Shown piece after piece: positions 15,256-23,356 of a stretch of DNA of 64,000 nucleotides. This DNA is from Treponema sp. Its GTDB lineage: Bacteria; Spirochaetota; Spirochaetia; Treponematales; Treponemataceae. A program made the position numbers and the translations under genes. The notes beneath the pieces were generated by a model. It worked only from the letters and a program-made list of their open reading frames with translations, was not told where the DNA came from and made no database searches. The stretch's first letter is position 1. Every line of letters starts with the position of its first letter. The DNA is taken from contig JAFLSR010000006.1 in the NCBI GenBank assembly GCA_022510845.1, positions 1-64,000 of the forward strand, given 5' to 3'.

Positions 15256-16122
15256 TCAGCCGCGCGGCGCTTTCGCAGGGTCTATCGGGCTTCCGTTGCT
15301 GAAAACCATGAGGGTGAGGCGCGGCTCTTTTGATATTGCGTCCACTCCCGCAAGCCCTATCGTGTCGCCGTACACAAGGTAGTCGCCCTTTTTCACTTTG
15401 GTTTCGCTCATTCCAGTGTATGCGTAAACGAGTCCCGTTTTCGACTGCACGAACACTACCTCGCCGAAGCCTCGGTATGTGCCGCAATACATGACCGTTC
15501 CCGCCATGATGTTCATCACTTTTTCTTTGTTGGAAGCCGAAAGCTGCACGCCGGAAACTTTGCCGTTGACATAAGTTACGCGCGGGCTTTTTACAGGCCA
15601 CACAAGGCCGTCCGCCGCTTTCGTGCCGGCATATTTTCGCGGGTCCGCTTCTTTCAAATCGGGAAGGTTGTCCACACCAGGCGCGCGCTTTGAAGGGACT
15701 TTTAATTTTTGACCCGCTTTCAGCATGTCGTTTTCGCCCAAATCGTTCATGGCGAAAAGTTCAGCCACCTTGATATTGTATTTCCGCGCTATTCCGTAGA
15801 ACGTGTCGCCCTTTTCCACTGTATAAACTTCAAGCGAAGAGGAACTGTAACTTTGCGAGCCGTTGCCCGCGCTTGAATTGAGGACGGCGGCGTTTTCAAT
15901 GTCGGGAGTCGGAATGGTAAGTTTCTGTCCTGCCTTGAGCACATCATTTTCGGAGAGGTTGTTTGCCGCGCGCAATTCGCTCAACGTAATTTGGTATTTC
16001 CGTCCGATTGAATACAAGGTCTCGCCCTTTTCCACCAAATGGACGGTATCGGCGAAGGCCGAAAGGCACAATGCCGCCGAAAACGCGAATGCTGCTTTCT
16101 TTAAAGAAAATCCGATTTTCAT
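15256..16122 (-). CDS. Secreted LysM-LysM-LytM protein with degenerate peptidase domain
   Basis: 288 residues. A signal peptide (1-24) is followed by two LysM peptidoglycan-binding repeats (about 26-71 and 97-143) and a LytM/M23-like domain (about 175-285, beginning GLVWPVKSPRVTYVNG). The metal-binding HxH of active M23 endopeptidases is replaced: LVYAYTGMSETKVKKGD stands where a TxYxHL would be. This points to an NlpD/EnvC-type amidase activator or structural protein rather than a hydrolase. No ribosome site is visible at the ATG; an AT-rich stretch precedes it. Periplasmic location is expected. Confidence 0.85.
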   Translation of the reverse strand: MKIGFSLKKAAFAFSAALCLSAFADTVHLVEKGETLYSIGRKYQITLSELRAANNLSENDVLKAGQKLTIPTPDIENAAVLNSSAGNGSQSYSSSSLEVYTVEKGDTFYGIARKYNIKVAELFAMNDLGENDMLKAGQKLKVPSKRAPGVDNLPDLKEADPRKYAGTKAADGLVWPVKSPRVTYVNGKVSGVQLSASNKEKVMNIMAGTVMYCGTYRGFGEVVFVQSKTGLVYAYTGMSETKVKKGDYLVYGDTIGLAGVDAISKEPRLTLMVFSNGSPIDPAKAPRG

Positions 16123-16202
16123 ACTTTATATTTATCGGCAGAATTCACGCAAATATTTAACGGAAGTTCAGAATTTGGGAAAAAAGGAGTTCTGATTCTG
16201 AT

Positions 16203-17444
16203 TCAAACCGCGGAGGCGTTCGTGCATTTTTCGAACAAAAGCCCAGAATCGATTCCGTTTATCATTTTTCCGCGCGGATGGGAAGAAAGCATATTGTTGC
16301 GCCCGCCTTCAAGATGTGGCGAGGTGATTCCGTGCTTTATTGAAATGTCTGCTTCCAAGAGCGCGCTCAAATGGTCGGAAAGCCGGACAAGTTTTCCATC
16401 CACGGGGCAAAACTCGTCCGAATTGTAGCGGGAATTCAATTCCTCAAAACTCACCAAAGCGGGCTTTCCGTCAAGCAAAATCCGGTTTTCGAATTCATCG
16501 TTCGTAAAAAACAGAAGCTCCGAGGAATAGAAATCTTCCATCAGCGGAACAAGTTCCTTTGCCACGATTTCATCCTCGATTCGCTTTACGATTTCAGGAA
16601 GCGCGTCCGTAGCCTGCTTTACCGGCGAAATGATGTCGCGCGTTACCGCCTCGGGCAAATCATGGAAAAGCGCGCTGAAAAAATTATTGTATGCGCGGCG
16701 TTCGCACATTTTTTCGCCCGAGCATTCCTGCAAAAGCATCGTAATCGCGGCGACAAAATAGCAGTGCCCGAGGACGCTCGTATGAGGAACGCGCGGGGTT
16801 TGGTTCCAGCGGCGTTGGAAACGAAGCTGCTCGATTTTGAGAAGGAATTCGAACGGACGCTGTTTCGTCATAAGGAGCTGCAAGCCGCGCAAGTCCATGA
16901 ATGCAGAAAGGGTTTCGTTCAGTTCGCGCTCGATTCTTACGAGCCGCACGGCTTCGTTCACAGGGAAAATCATTTGCAGTTCGCGCATGGTGGAATATTT
17001 GTGCGCGGCGGCATAAACCCTGCTCGTGAGGATGTCGCCTTCCGGAATCGGAATCGACGCCGCCTTTTGTCCGATATAAATCGTGAACTTCGAAAACAAT
17101 CCGTCGTCCATAAAAGGGCGGTACTGGTTCAGCACCCATTCGTTGAGCCTGAGATATTCGGATGGATATTCGCTCTTTATCAAGTCTTGGACAGGCGCTT
17201 TGATGTCGCACAGCGCGATTTTTTTCAAGAGGTCGAAAAGCGAGGCGTTCATCATCCATTGCCAGTTGATTTTTTTTCCGGCGTTCTCTTCGAATTTCCC
17301 TATGATGTAGGCGATTACCATTTTCTCCGCCGCCTTGTCCATTTCGATGAGGTCGAACGGACGGATAAGGTCGTTCCACCTTTCGATGGAAAACGCCTCG
17401 AACATCTTGAGAATCAAAGGAACGCATTTTCTTTCAATATCCAT
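16203..17444 (-). CDS. HD-domain metal-dependent hydrolase
   Basis: 413 residues from the ATG at 17444 (MDIERKCVPLIL), with GAGG 4 bases upstream. The central region has HTSVLGHCYFVAAI and FFSALFHDLPEAVTRDIISPVK, the H...HD...D ligands of YfbR/HD_3-like phosphohydrolases, which act on nucleotides. A roughly 200-residue N-terminal extension of unknown fold precedes it. The substrate is not predictable. It is immediately downstream of the nucleoside transporter operon (35-base gap) on the same strand, which would suit a nucleotide-metabolism role (inference). Confidence 0.8.
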   Translation of the reverse strand: MDIERKCVPLILKMFEAFSIERWNDLIRPFDLIEMDKAAEKMVIAYIIGKFEENAGKKINWQWMMNASLFDLLKKIALCDIKAPVQDLIKSEYPSEYLRLNEWVLNQYRPFMDDGLFSKFTIYIGQKAASIPIPEGDILTSRVYAAAHKYSTMRELQMIFPVNEAVRLVRIERELNETLSAFMDLRGLQLLMTKQRPFEFLLKIEQLRFQRRWNQTPRVPHTSVLGHCYFVAAITMLLQECSGEKMCERRAYNNFFSALFHDLPEAVTRDIISPVKQATDALPEIVKRIEDEIVAKELVPLMEDFYSSELLFFTNDEFENRILLDGKPALVSFEELNSRYNSDEFCPVDGKLVRLSDHLSALLEADISIKHGITSPHLEGGRNNMLSSHPRGKMINGIDSGLLFEKCTNASAV

Positions 17445-17479
17445 GAAGCCTCGCAAGAATTGTAAAATAACTCAAAGTT

Positions 17480-18385
17480 TCACGACGCGCCCTTGACGTA
17501 TGGCTTTCCGTCCGCGGCGGGCGCATAGTTCTTCCCGCTGAAAATCATTAGCGCGAGCAGCGTGATAAAGTACGGCAGAATGTTGAACACTTCGGAAGGA
17601 AGTGCCTGCGAAATTTTCGGAAAGAAATTCCTGGAAAGAACCGCGAGCGCGCTTGCAAGCCCAAAGAGGAAGGTAGAGCCTGCGATTCCAAGCGGCTTCC
17701 ATCGTCCGAACGCCACCGCCGCAAGCGCGATGAAGCCCGCGCCGTTCACTGTGTTGCTCGTAAATTGAATGGACTGCGTGAGCACCATGCATCCGCCTGA
17801 AAGTCCTGCCAAAAATCCTGAAACGAGAGTCGCGAAATACCTCATTCCAATCACGTTCACGCCGACGCTGGCCGCCGCATCAGGATGCTCGCCGCAAGCG
17901 CGAAAGCGCAATCCGAACGCCGTGCCATAAAGAACGAACCATGCGACAAGCAAAACTGCGATTGCAATCCAAAGCGTGGGATAGAATCCGCTCGAATCAG
18001 GCAGCATCCCGATTTGGAACGGCTGCGTTCTGTCCGCGCGAAAAATTATCTGGCAGAAAAAAATCGTCACTCCACTTGAAAGCAAATTTATTCCGGTTCC
18101 GGAAATCGTCTGGTCCGCGTTGAGGGAAATCGAGGCGTAGGCATGAATCATAGTAAAAAACGTGGCGAGCAGCGCACCCGCAAGAAGGGCAACGAACAAA
18201 TCCCACCTGCCAAATCCAGCCGCCTCCATCAGGACATGAACCGTAGCCGCGGTGAACGCGCCAATTCCCATCAAGCCTTCGAGCGCGATGTTCACTACCC
18301 CGCTCCGCTCGCAAATCATTCCACCAGCGGCAGTTATGAGAATGGGAGCAACAATCATAAAAATCGAAGGCAAACTACCCAGCAT
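17480..18385 (-). CDS. Nucleoside ABC transporter permease (second subunit)
   Basis: 301 residues and strongly hydrophobic with about eight membrane segments. It belongs to the BPD_transp_2 family with the signature GGMICERSGVVNIALEGLM near residues 20-40. It pairs with the 18375-19508 permease, which it overlaps by 11 bases, to form the membrane channel of a PnrA-type purine-nucleoside importer. The loop with RACGEHPDAAASVGVNV is the coupling segment to the ATPase. This is the last gene of the four-gene operon. Confidence 0.88.
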   Translation of the reverse strand: MLGSLPSIFMIVAPILITAAGGMICERSGVVNIALEGLMGIGAFTAATVHVLMEAAGFGRWDLFVALLAGALLATFFTMIHAYASISLNADQTISGTGINLLSSGVTIFFCQIIFRADRTQPFQIGMLPDSSGFYPTLWIAIAVLLVAWFVLYGTAFGLRFRACGEHPDAAASVGVNVIGMRYFATLVSGFLAGLSGGCMVLTQSIQFTSNTVNGAGFIALAAVAFGRWKPLGIAGSTFLFGLASALAVLSRNFFPKISQALPSEVFNILPYFITLLALMIFSGKNYAPAADGKPYVKGAS

Positions 18386-19508
18386 CTTTCCTCCATGATT
18401 TTCCGTCTATAGAATCCTTGTGGCGCAGTCTCCACGAAAGGAAAATCCGCAAGCCCGTCTTCAATGCGATGAAAACAACGACAAGCCCCTGAATTATGAA
18501 CACGATTTCCTTCGGGATATTGTTCGACTGCATCAATGCCTGCGACGCTTGCAAAAGCCCAAAAAGAAGCCCTGCCAAAGCAGTTCCGAGCGCAGTGCAG
18601 TTTCCGACCAAAGCCACTGCCATTCCCGTAAATCCGTAGTTGTCCATTCCAGTAATGACGCGACCGTACCTAAAAGAGCCGAGAGCCACGATGCCGCCGC
18701 CCAAAGCCGCAAACGCGCCAGAAATCGCCATGCTTGCAACGACGCTCGCGACCACAGGAATTCCCGCCGCCCGCGCCGCATCCTTGTTGAAGCCTGTCGC
18801 ACGCATAGAAAAACCAAGCGTCGTTTTTTCCATAATAATCCAATAGGCGAAAATCGCGACGATGCAGATGAAAATCCCTGCGTTCAAATTCGAATTGTTG
18901 AAAAGCTTCGAAAGAAAATGAATTTTTAGGCTCGCAGTTTCCGGGAAATTCGGAGTCTTGTAAGTGTTGCTTCCAGGAATCGCGAGCGTCACGATTCTCG
19001 AAAGATAAAGCGCGATGTAATTCAGCATGATTGTCGAAACCACTTCCGAAACTTCGAATCGCGCCTTTAGAAAGCCGACGATTCCGCCCCATGCCGCGCC
19101 GCAAAAAATCGCGAGCAGCAACGCCAAAGCCGGATGCACGAAAGGAATCTGCGGAAAGAAAAGCGCCGCCAACTGCGCCACGGTCATCCCAACGATGTAC
19201 TGCCCCTCGCCTCCAACATTAAAAAGCCCGGTGCGCGAAGCGAACGCCATGGCGTAGCCGCATAGCACGAACGGAATCGAATAGTTGAGCCATTCGCCCA
19301 CATACCGAATGTTCCATTTTCCATTGTTCAGATTGAGGCCAGTGCACGACTGAAAAATCGCCTTGTACATTCCGAGCGGATTTCTGCCAACCAGCGCAAT
19401 CAAAGCCGTAGCGAACAAAAAGCCGAGCACAATCACGAGCACAGAAACCGCGCCATCGGACTTTATGAGAAATTCGCTGAACGAAGCATATTTTTTTTTC
19501 TGAATCAA
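18375..19508 (-). CDS. Nucleoside ABC transporter permease (first subunit)
   Basis: About 377 residues from the TTG at 19508, chosen because GGGGAG lies 8 bases upstream; a GTG at 19514 and a TTG at 19532 are alternatives. It is in the BPD_transp_2 family with eight to ten membrane segments, GLFNVGGEGQYIVGM near the middle of the N-terminal half and GFSMRATGFNKDAARAAGI as the coupling loop. It works with the second permease and the double ATPase. In T. pallidum I recall the same order after PnrA. Confidence 0.88.
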   Translation of the reverse strand: MIQKKKYASFSEFLIKSDGAVSVLVIVLGFLFATALIALVGRNPLGMYKAIFQSCTGLNLNNGKWNIRYVGEWLNYSIPFVLCGYAMAFASRTGLFNVGGEGQYIVGMTVAQLAALFFPQIPFVHPALALLLAIFCGAAWGGIVGFLKARFEVSEVVSTIMLNYIALYLSRIVTLAIPGSNTYKTPNFPETASLKIHFLSKLFNNSNLNAGIFICIVAIFAYWIIMEKTTLGFSMRATGFNKDAARAAGIPVVASVVASMAISGAFAALGGGIVALGSFRYGRVITGMDNYGFTGMAVALVGNCTALGTALAGLLFGLLQASQALMQSNNIPKEIVFIIQGLVVVFIALKTGLRIFLSWRLRHKDSIDGKSWRKDAG

Positions 19509-19571
19509 AACCACATCTCCCCACTGACGCAAAAGCCTACGCAGATTTTCGCGACGCTCGCATCTCCAATT

Positions 19572-21086
19572 CTAACTTCCCATCATCATGCCGATTTCGC
19601 GCTCGCTCACTTCGCCCGCATTGTGCGTGCCCACAATCGCGCCCTTTGAAATCGTCGCTATCCTGTCGCAAAGGTTCATAATCTCGTCAAGTTCGAAACT
19701 CACCAAAAGCACCGCCTTGCCCGCGTCGCGTTCCGCGACGACTCGGCGGCGAATGTATTCGATTGCGCCCACGTCAAGTCCGCGTGTGGGCTGCGCGAAA
19801 ATCAAAAACGGCCCGTTAAGTTCGATTTCGCGCGCTATGACCACTTTCTGCTGATTTCCGCCCGACATACTCCCTGCAAGAGTCGCCGCGCCGCGCCCTG
19901 CCCTTATGTCGAACGCCGAAATCAACTTTTCGCCGTTTTCGCGCATCGCCTCTTTGTTCAAGAAAAATTTATTCTTCGTATAGTGCGGGCTGTAATAGTT
20001 TTTGAGCGCGGAATTTTCCCCCACATCGAATTCGCTCACAAGCGCGAACCTTTGGCGGTCTTCCGGAACACAGCAGATGCCGCGCTCGATGCGATGCCGA
20101 ATCGAAGAGTTCGTGATGTCCTCGCCATTTAGGAAAATCTTTCCGCTTTGCACCTTGCAAAGTCCCGTCAAAGCCTTCAAAAGTTCGCTTTGCCCGTTTC
20201 CGTCCACGCCGGCGATTCCGAGAATTTCGCCCGCACGCACTTCCATGCTCAGATTGTTCACAGAAAGGATTCCGCGCTGATTTTTCACGCAGAGATTTTC
20301 CACTTTGAGGACGACATCGCCAACTTTCGCGGGGCGTTTTTCAATTTCGAGATTGACCGCCCGCCCCACCATCAGTTCGGCAAGACGCTCTTCGTCCGTG
20401 CTGGCGACATCAACAGTGTCGATGAGCCGCCCATGGCGCAAAACCGCGCAGCGTTCGGCGACAGCCTTTATTTCCTTGAGTTTGTGAGTGATGAGGACGA
20501 TGGTCTTGCCCTGCGCTTTGAGGAGGCGAATCGTCTCCAAAAGCTCGTCAATTTCCTGCGGAGTGAGGACCGCCGTAGGCTCGTCAAAAATGATGATGTC
20601 CGCGCGGCGATACAAAACCTTGAGGATTTCCACGCGCTGCTGCATTCCGACTGTGATGTCCTCGATTTTGTCGTCGGGATTCACCTTAAGTCCGTAACGC
20701 TCGCTCAAAGCAAGCACTTCCTTTCGCGCCGCGGCAAGGTTGAGCGTGCCAAAGCGCGTCCGAGGCTCGCGCCCCAAGACGATGTTCTCGGCGACGGTAT
20801 AGTTTTCCACCAGTTTGAAATGCTGATGAACCATGCCGATTCCAAGGTCGGTGGCGACGTTCGGATTTTTTATGCGCACTTCTTTCGAGCGAATTTTTAT
20901 CGTGCCGGAATCCGCGTCGTAAGAGCCGAACAGAATCGACATCAGCGTGGACTTCCCCGCACCGTTTTCGCCCAAAAGCGCGAGGACTTCGTTCTCTTTT
21001 ACGCGGAGAGTGATGTCGTCGTTCGCAAGAACGCCCGGAAAACGCTTTGTTATGCCGATCATTTCAATGGCATAGTTCTCGGACAT
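19572..21086 (-). CDS. Nucleoside ABC transporter ATPase (two nucleotide-binding domains)
   Basis: 504 residues with two ABC domains. The first has Walker A GENGAGKST at 39-47, Walker B IIFDEPTAVL and an unusual signature around ITVGMQQRVEIL. The second has a degenerate Walker A (GVDGNGQSELL) and an intact signature SMSGGNQQKVVIARE. This asymmetry is normal for the RbsA/MglA-like ATPases of BMP-family importers. It energises nucleoside uptake at the inner membrane. It lies 67 bases after pnrA, and a divergent ribosome site is not needed because the ATG follows a GGAGG-type site. Confidence 0.9.
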   Translation of the reverse strand: MSENYAIEMIGITKRFPGVLANDDITLRVKENEVLALLGENGAGKSTLMSILFGSYDADSGTIKIRSKEVRIKNPNVATDLGIGMVHQHFKLVENYTVAENIVLGREPRTRFGTLNLAAARKEVLALSERYGLKVNPDDKIEDITVGMQQRVEILKVLYRRADIIIFDEPTAVLTPQEIDELLETIRLLKAQGKTIVLITHKLKEIKAVAERCAVLRHGRLIDTVDVASTDEERLAELMVGRAVNLEIEKRPAKVGDVVLKVENLCVKNQRGILSVNNLSMEVRAGEILGIAGVDGNGQSELLKALTGLCKVQSGKIFLNGEDITNSSIRHRIERGICCVPEDRQRFALVSEFDVGENSALKNYYSPHYTKNKFFLNKEAMRENGEKLISAFDIRAGRGAATLAGSMSGGNQQKVVIAREIELNGPFLIFAQPTRGLDVGAIEYIRRRVVAERDAGKAVLLVSFELDEIMNLCDRIATISKGAIVGTHNAGEVSEREIGMMMGS

Positions 21087-21153
21087 GACATCAGCCTCCT
21101 AAAAACAAGCGGACCTTCAAAAACGAAAGCCCGCCTCACGCGCCACAATTACG

Positions 21154-22263
21154 TTAGTCGTCAATCGCGCCAAGCCCGGCAGGAACAAGTCCTTCAGCCA
21201 AAGCGTCTTTGTATGTTCCGACAATTTTGACATTGCCGTCAGCAATCGATTTTCTAATCTTATCCACGGAAGCGACCACAGATTGATTCAATGCCGAATT
21301 CATAACGGAATAATCAACGCCGTTGTCTTTGAGCGAAAGGCTCGTGACTCCGCCAGCAAAACTGTCATACAGCATTTCGTTCAACGCAATCGTGGCGCAG
21401 CTTTCCACACGCTTAATCATCGAAGTGAGCACGGCAGACTGTCCGTCCGCATAAATGCCGTCCTCGTACTGATCCGAATCCACGCCAATCGCCCAGACAT
21501 TTTTTCCCGCGAGTCTCATCTCTTTGGCTTGGGCAATCGTTCCGTTTCCTGTGCCGCCCGCCGCCGAGAAAATCGCGTAAACGCCGTTGTCGTACCAAGC
21601 CTTCGCCTGTGTTTTCGCAAGTTCGGGCTTGCCCCAGTCGTTGGCGTAGTAATCAACAATTTCCGCGCCTGGAATCACTTCGCGCAATCCCTGTATGTAG
21701 CCCATTTCGAATTTCGTAATCGTGGCTCCGGGCACTCCGCCGATAAAGCCGAATTTCGGATTTGCCACGCCGTCATTCTTTGCCTGATAAGCCGCCGCAA
21801 GTCCCACAAGGTAAGAACCTTCTTCCTCGCGGAAAACGAACTGCTTTATGTTTGATCCGCTCAGCCAGTCAACATCGATTATCACATAATTCTGATTCGG
21901 GTATTCGGCGGCGACTTCTTCGATTGCGTCCGCGAACGTAAAGCCTGTGGCGCAGATGATGCCGTATCCTTCATCGGAAAGTTGTTTGAGAGTGGGAATG
22001 TATTGATCCTGAGTTTGGCAGGTAACGACATCATAGAGAGTTCCGCGCCCTGAAGTGTTTTCCAAAGTGTCGCCATAGAATGCGAGGATTCCGCGCCAAG
22101 CCGCCGCGTTGAACGACTTGTCATCGATGCCGGTAGCGTCCGTAACGAGGCGAATCGTAGGACGAGAATCGCCTGAGCCAAGCGACTGTTTGCCGTCTTT
22201 CTTGGCACAGCCTGAAAGCGCGACCGCGAACAATGCCGCGCACACAAGAACCAACTTTTTCAT
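21154..22263 (-). CDS. pnrA: PnrA/TmpC-type purine-nucleoside-binding lipoprotein
   Basis: 369 residues. A lipoprotein signal ends LSGC with the modified cysteine at 19. BMP-family substrate-binding features follow: VTDATGIDDKSFN near the N-terminus, FAAGGTGNG-type AAGGTGNGTIAQAKEM, and WAIGVDSDQYEDG with the acidic residues that grip the ribose in PnrA. In T. pallidum PnrA (TP0319) binds purine nucleosides. The RfuA riboflavin receptor is a related alternative, but the DDKSFN, AGGTGNG and GVDSDQY motifs fit PnrA better. AAAAAAGGAG lies upstream of the ATG, and a structured leader precedes it. Confidence 0.88.
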   Translation of the reverse strand: MKKLVLVCAALFAVALSGCAKKDGKQSLGSGDSRPTIRLVTDATGIDDKSFNAAAWRGILAFYGDTLENTSGRGTLYDVVTCQTQDQYIPTLKQLSDEGYGIICATGFTFADAIEEVAAEYPNQNYVIIDVDWLSGSNIKQFVFREEEGSYLVGLAAAYQAKNDGVANPKFGFIGGVPGATITKFEMGYIQGLREVIPGAEIVDYYANDWGKPELAKTQAKAWYDNGVYAIFSAAGGTGNGTIAQAKEMRLAGKNVWAIGVDSDQYEDGIYADGQSAVLTSMIKRVESCATIALNEMLYDSFAGGVTSLSLKDNGVDYSVMNSALNQSVVASVDKIRKSIADGNVKIVGTYKDALAEGLVPAGLGAIDD

Positions 22264-22537
22264 TTTATTTTCTCCTTTTTTATGAGTTAGCGATGTCGTG
22301 TTTCACTCTTTGCGTGTGGAAGTCACAGAATCGCAGGTTTGAACGCAACGCGGCAAATCCGCAAATGACAAAATGCACGGATGCACTTTGTCACGCCTCC
22401 TTATAGAAGATTGAATCAACATCGCAAAAAACGCCCATGCCAGTTTGCGAAAAAAGTTCCGCAAGATTATCCTAGCACAAAATGAAAAACATTGCAACAA
22501 GGAGATGAGACAAAATAGATAAAAGGCATTTTGAAGA
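22264..22537 (-). promoter_or_regulatory. pnrA promoter and structured leader with small frame
   Basis: On the minus strand TTGCAA (22492-22497), 17 bases, TAGGAT (22469-22474) places the start near 22462, giving a leader of about 200 bases. Inside lies TAAGGAGG and directly after it a 12-bp hairpin with a TCCG loop (22366-22393). A GTG 9 bases after that ribosome site opens a 27-residue, cysteine-containing frame (GTG at about 22386, stop at 22303). No known purine riboswitch core is visible. Translational or attenuation control of the operon is an inference. Confidence 0.4.
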
Positions 22538-23344
22538 TTAGGTGCTCTTTCCCGACTTTCGGTCCGCTTTCATGCGCTCGTTCCAGGAGGCGGCCTTTTT
22601 TTTCAGTTCTTCGCCTTCGTCCGCCTCATTCAAAGCGAGGCACACTTGGCGCGATGCAAGGACAAATTTTATGGCAGTCTTCATATCGTCCATTCGCCTG
22701 CTGGAAAGTTCGTATTTGTCGCGGTATGCGCCGGCGGATTTGTCCAGCAGCATCTTCAACAGGCGGATGTAGAGTATCGAGTTTTCGTTTTCGGGAGAAC
22801 TGGGGTCAAAGTACGCCTTGACGTAGTTCTTGAAGTCGAACATATTCTTTGCCACAGCCGCAAAACGCCCGTTAAGTTCCACGAACGACCATTTCCATTT
22901 GGAGTTGTCGCCGAATGCGTCGATTACCATTTGAATCGCAAGCCCCAACTTGCGCACGAGAAAATACCTCTGTTCAAGGGAAATTTCCTGTATCTTCTCC
23001 ATATTTTCCGACAAATCGCTGGGAGCCGAATCCACGATGTTCGTGACCATCTCTTCAAGATAGATGATGGCTTTGTACAATATCTTGCGCGCGTCGTTGA
23101 GTGCGTCGTTGTTCTTCACGTTGTCCATAATCTTCACGCTGGCTGTATTGATGGCGTTGTAAAGCGAGGCGATGTAGCACATCTGCTCGGCAAGTTCGAA
23201 TTTCTTTCGCACCGCGATGGACGGATCTTTTTTTAAGGCTGCCAGCGTTTCCTTTTCTTTTTTCAACTCGGAATTTATTACTTCAGTGTACTGCTTCGAG
23301 GAATTTTTGAATGTTTCCCTGTCTTCCTGTGAAACCTTTGCCAT
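22538..23344 (-). CDS. Conserved spirochaete-type protein of unknown function
   Basis: 268 residues, soluble, almost entirely helical by sequence, with heptad-like stretches (KKEKETLAALKKDPSIAVRKK) and no signal peptide. I do not recognise a domain. AGGAGG lies 5 bases before the ATG. It starts 12 bases after recN and is the last gene of the cheW - aminotransferase-like - nadK - recN set, where I recall a hypothetical gene in T. pallidum too. The basic C-terminus (MKADRKSGKST) is notable. Confidence 0.75.
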   Translation of the reverse strand: MAKVSQEDRETFKNSSKQYTEVINSELKKEKETLAALKKDPSIAVRKKFELAEQMCYIASLYNAINTASVKIMDNVKNNDALNDARKILYKAIIYLEEMVTNIVDSAPSDLSENMEKIQEISLEQRYFLVRKLGLAIQMVIDAFGDNSKWKWSFVELNGRFAAVAKNMFDFKNYVKAYFDPSSPENENSILYIRLLKMLLDKSAGAYRDKYELSSRRMDDMKTAIKFVLASRQVCLALNEADEGEELKKKAASWNERMKADRKSGKST

Positions 23345-23356
23345 ATCTCCTCCTGT

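Noticed and set aside
16371..17465. A 364-residue plus-strand frame over the HD-domain gene
   Set aside because: Mirror frame of a supported gene with the same His/Arg/Phe bias and no start signals.
20148..21230. A 360-residue plus-strand frame over the transporter ATPase
   Set aside because: Antisense to intact Walker A and signature motifs; no independent support.
22303..22500. A purine riboswitch ahead of the nucleoside transporter
   Set aside because: The conserved purine-aptamer core and its kissing loops were not found; only a simple hairpin and a small frame are visible.
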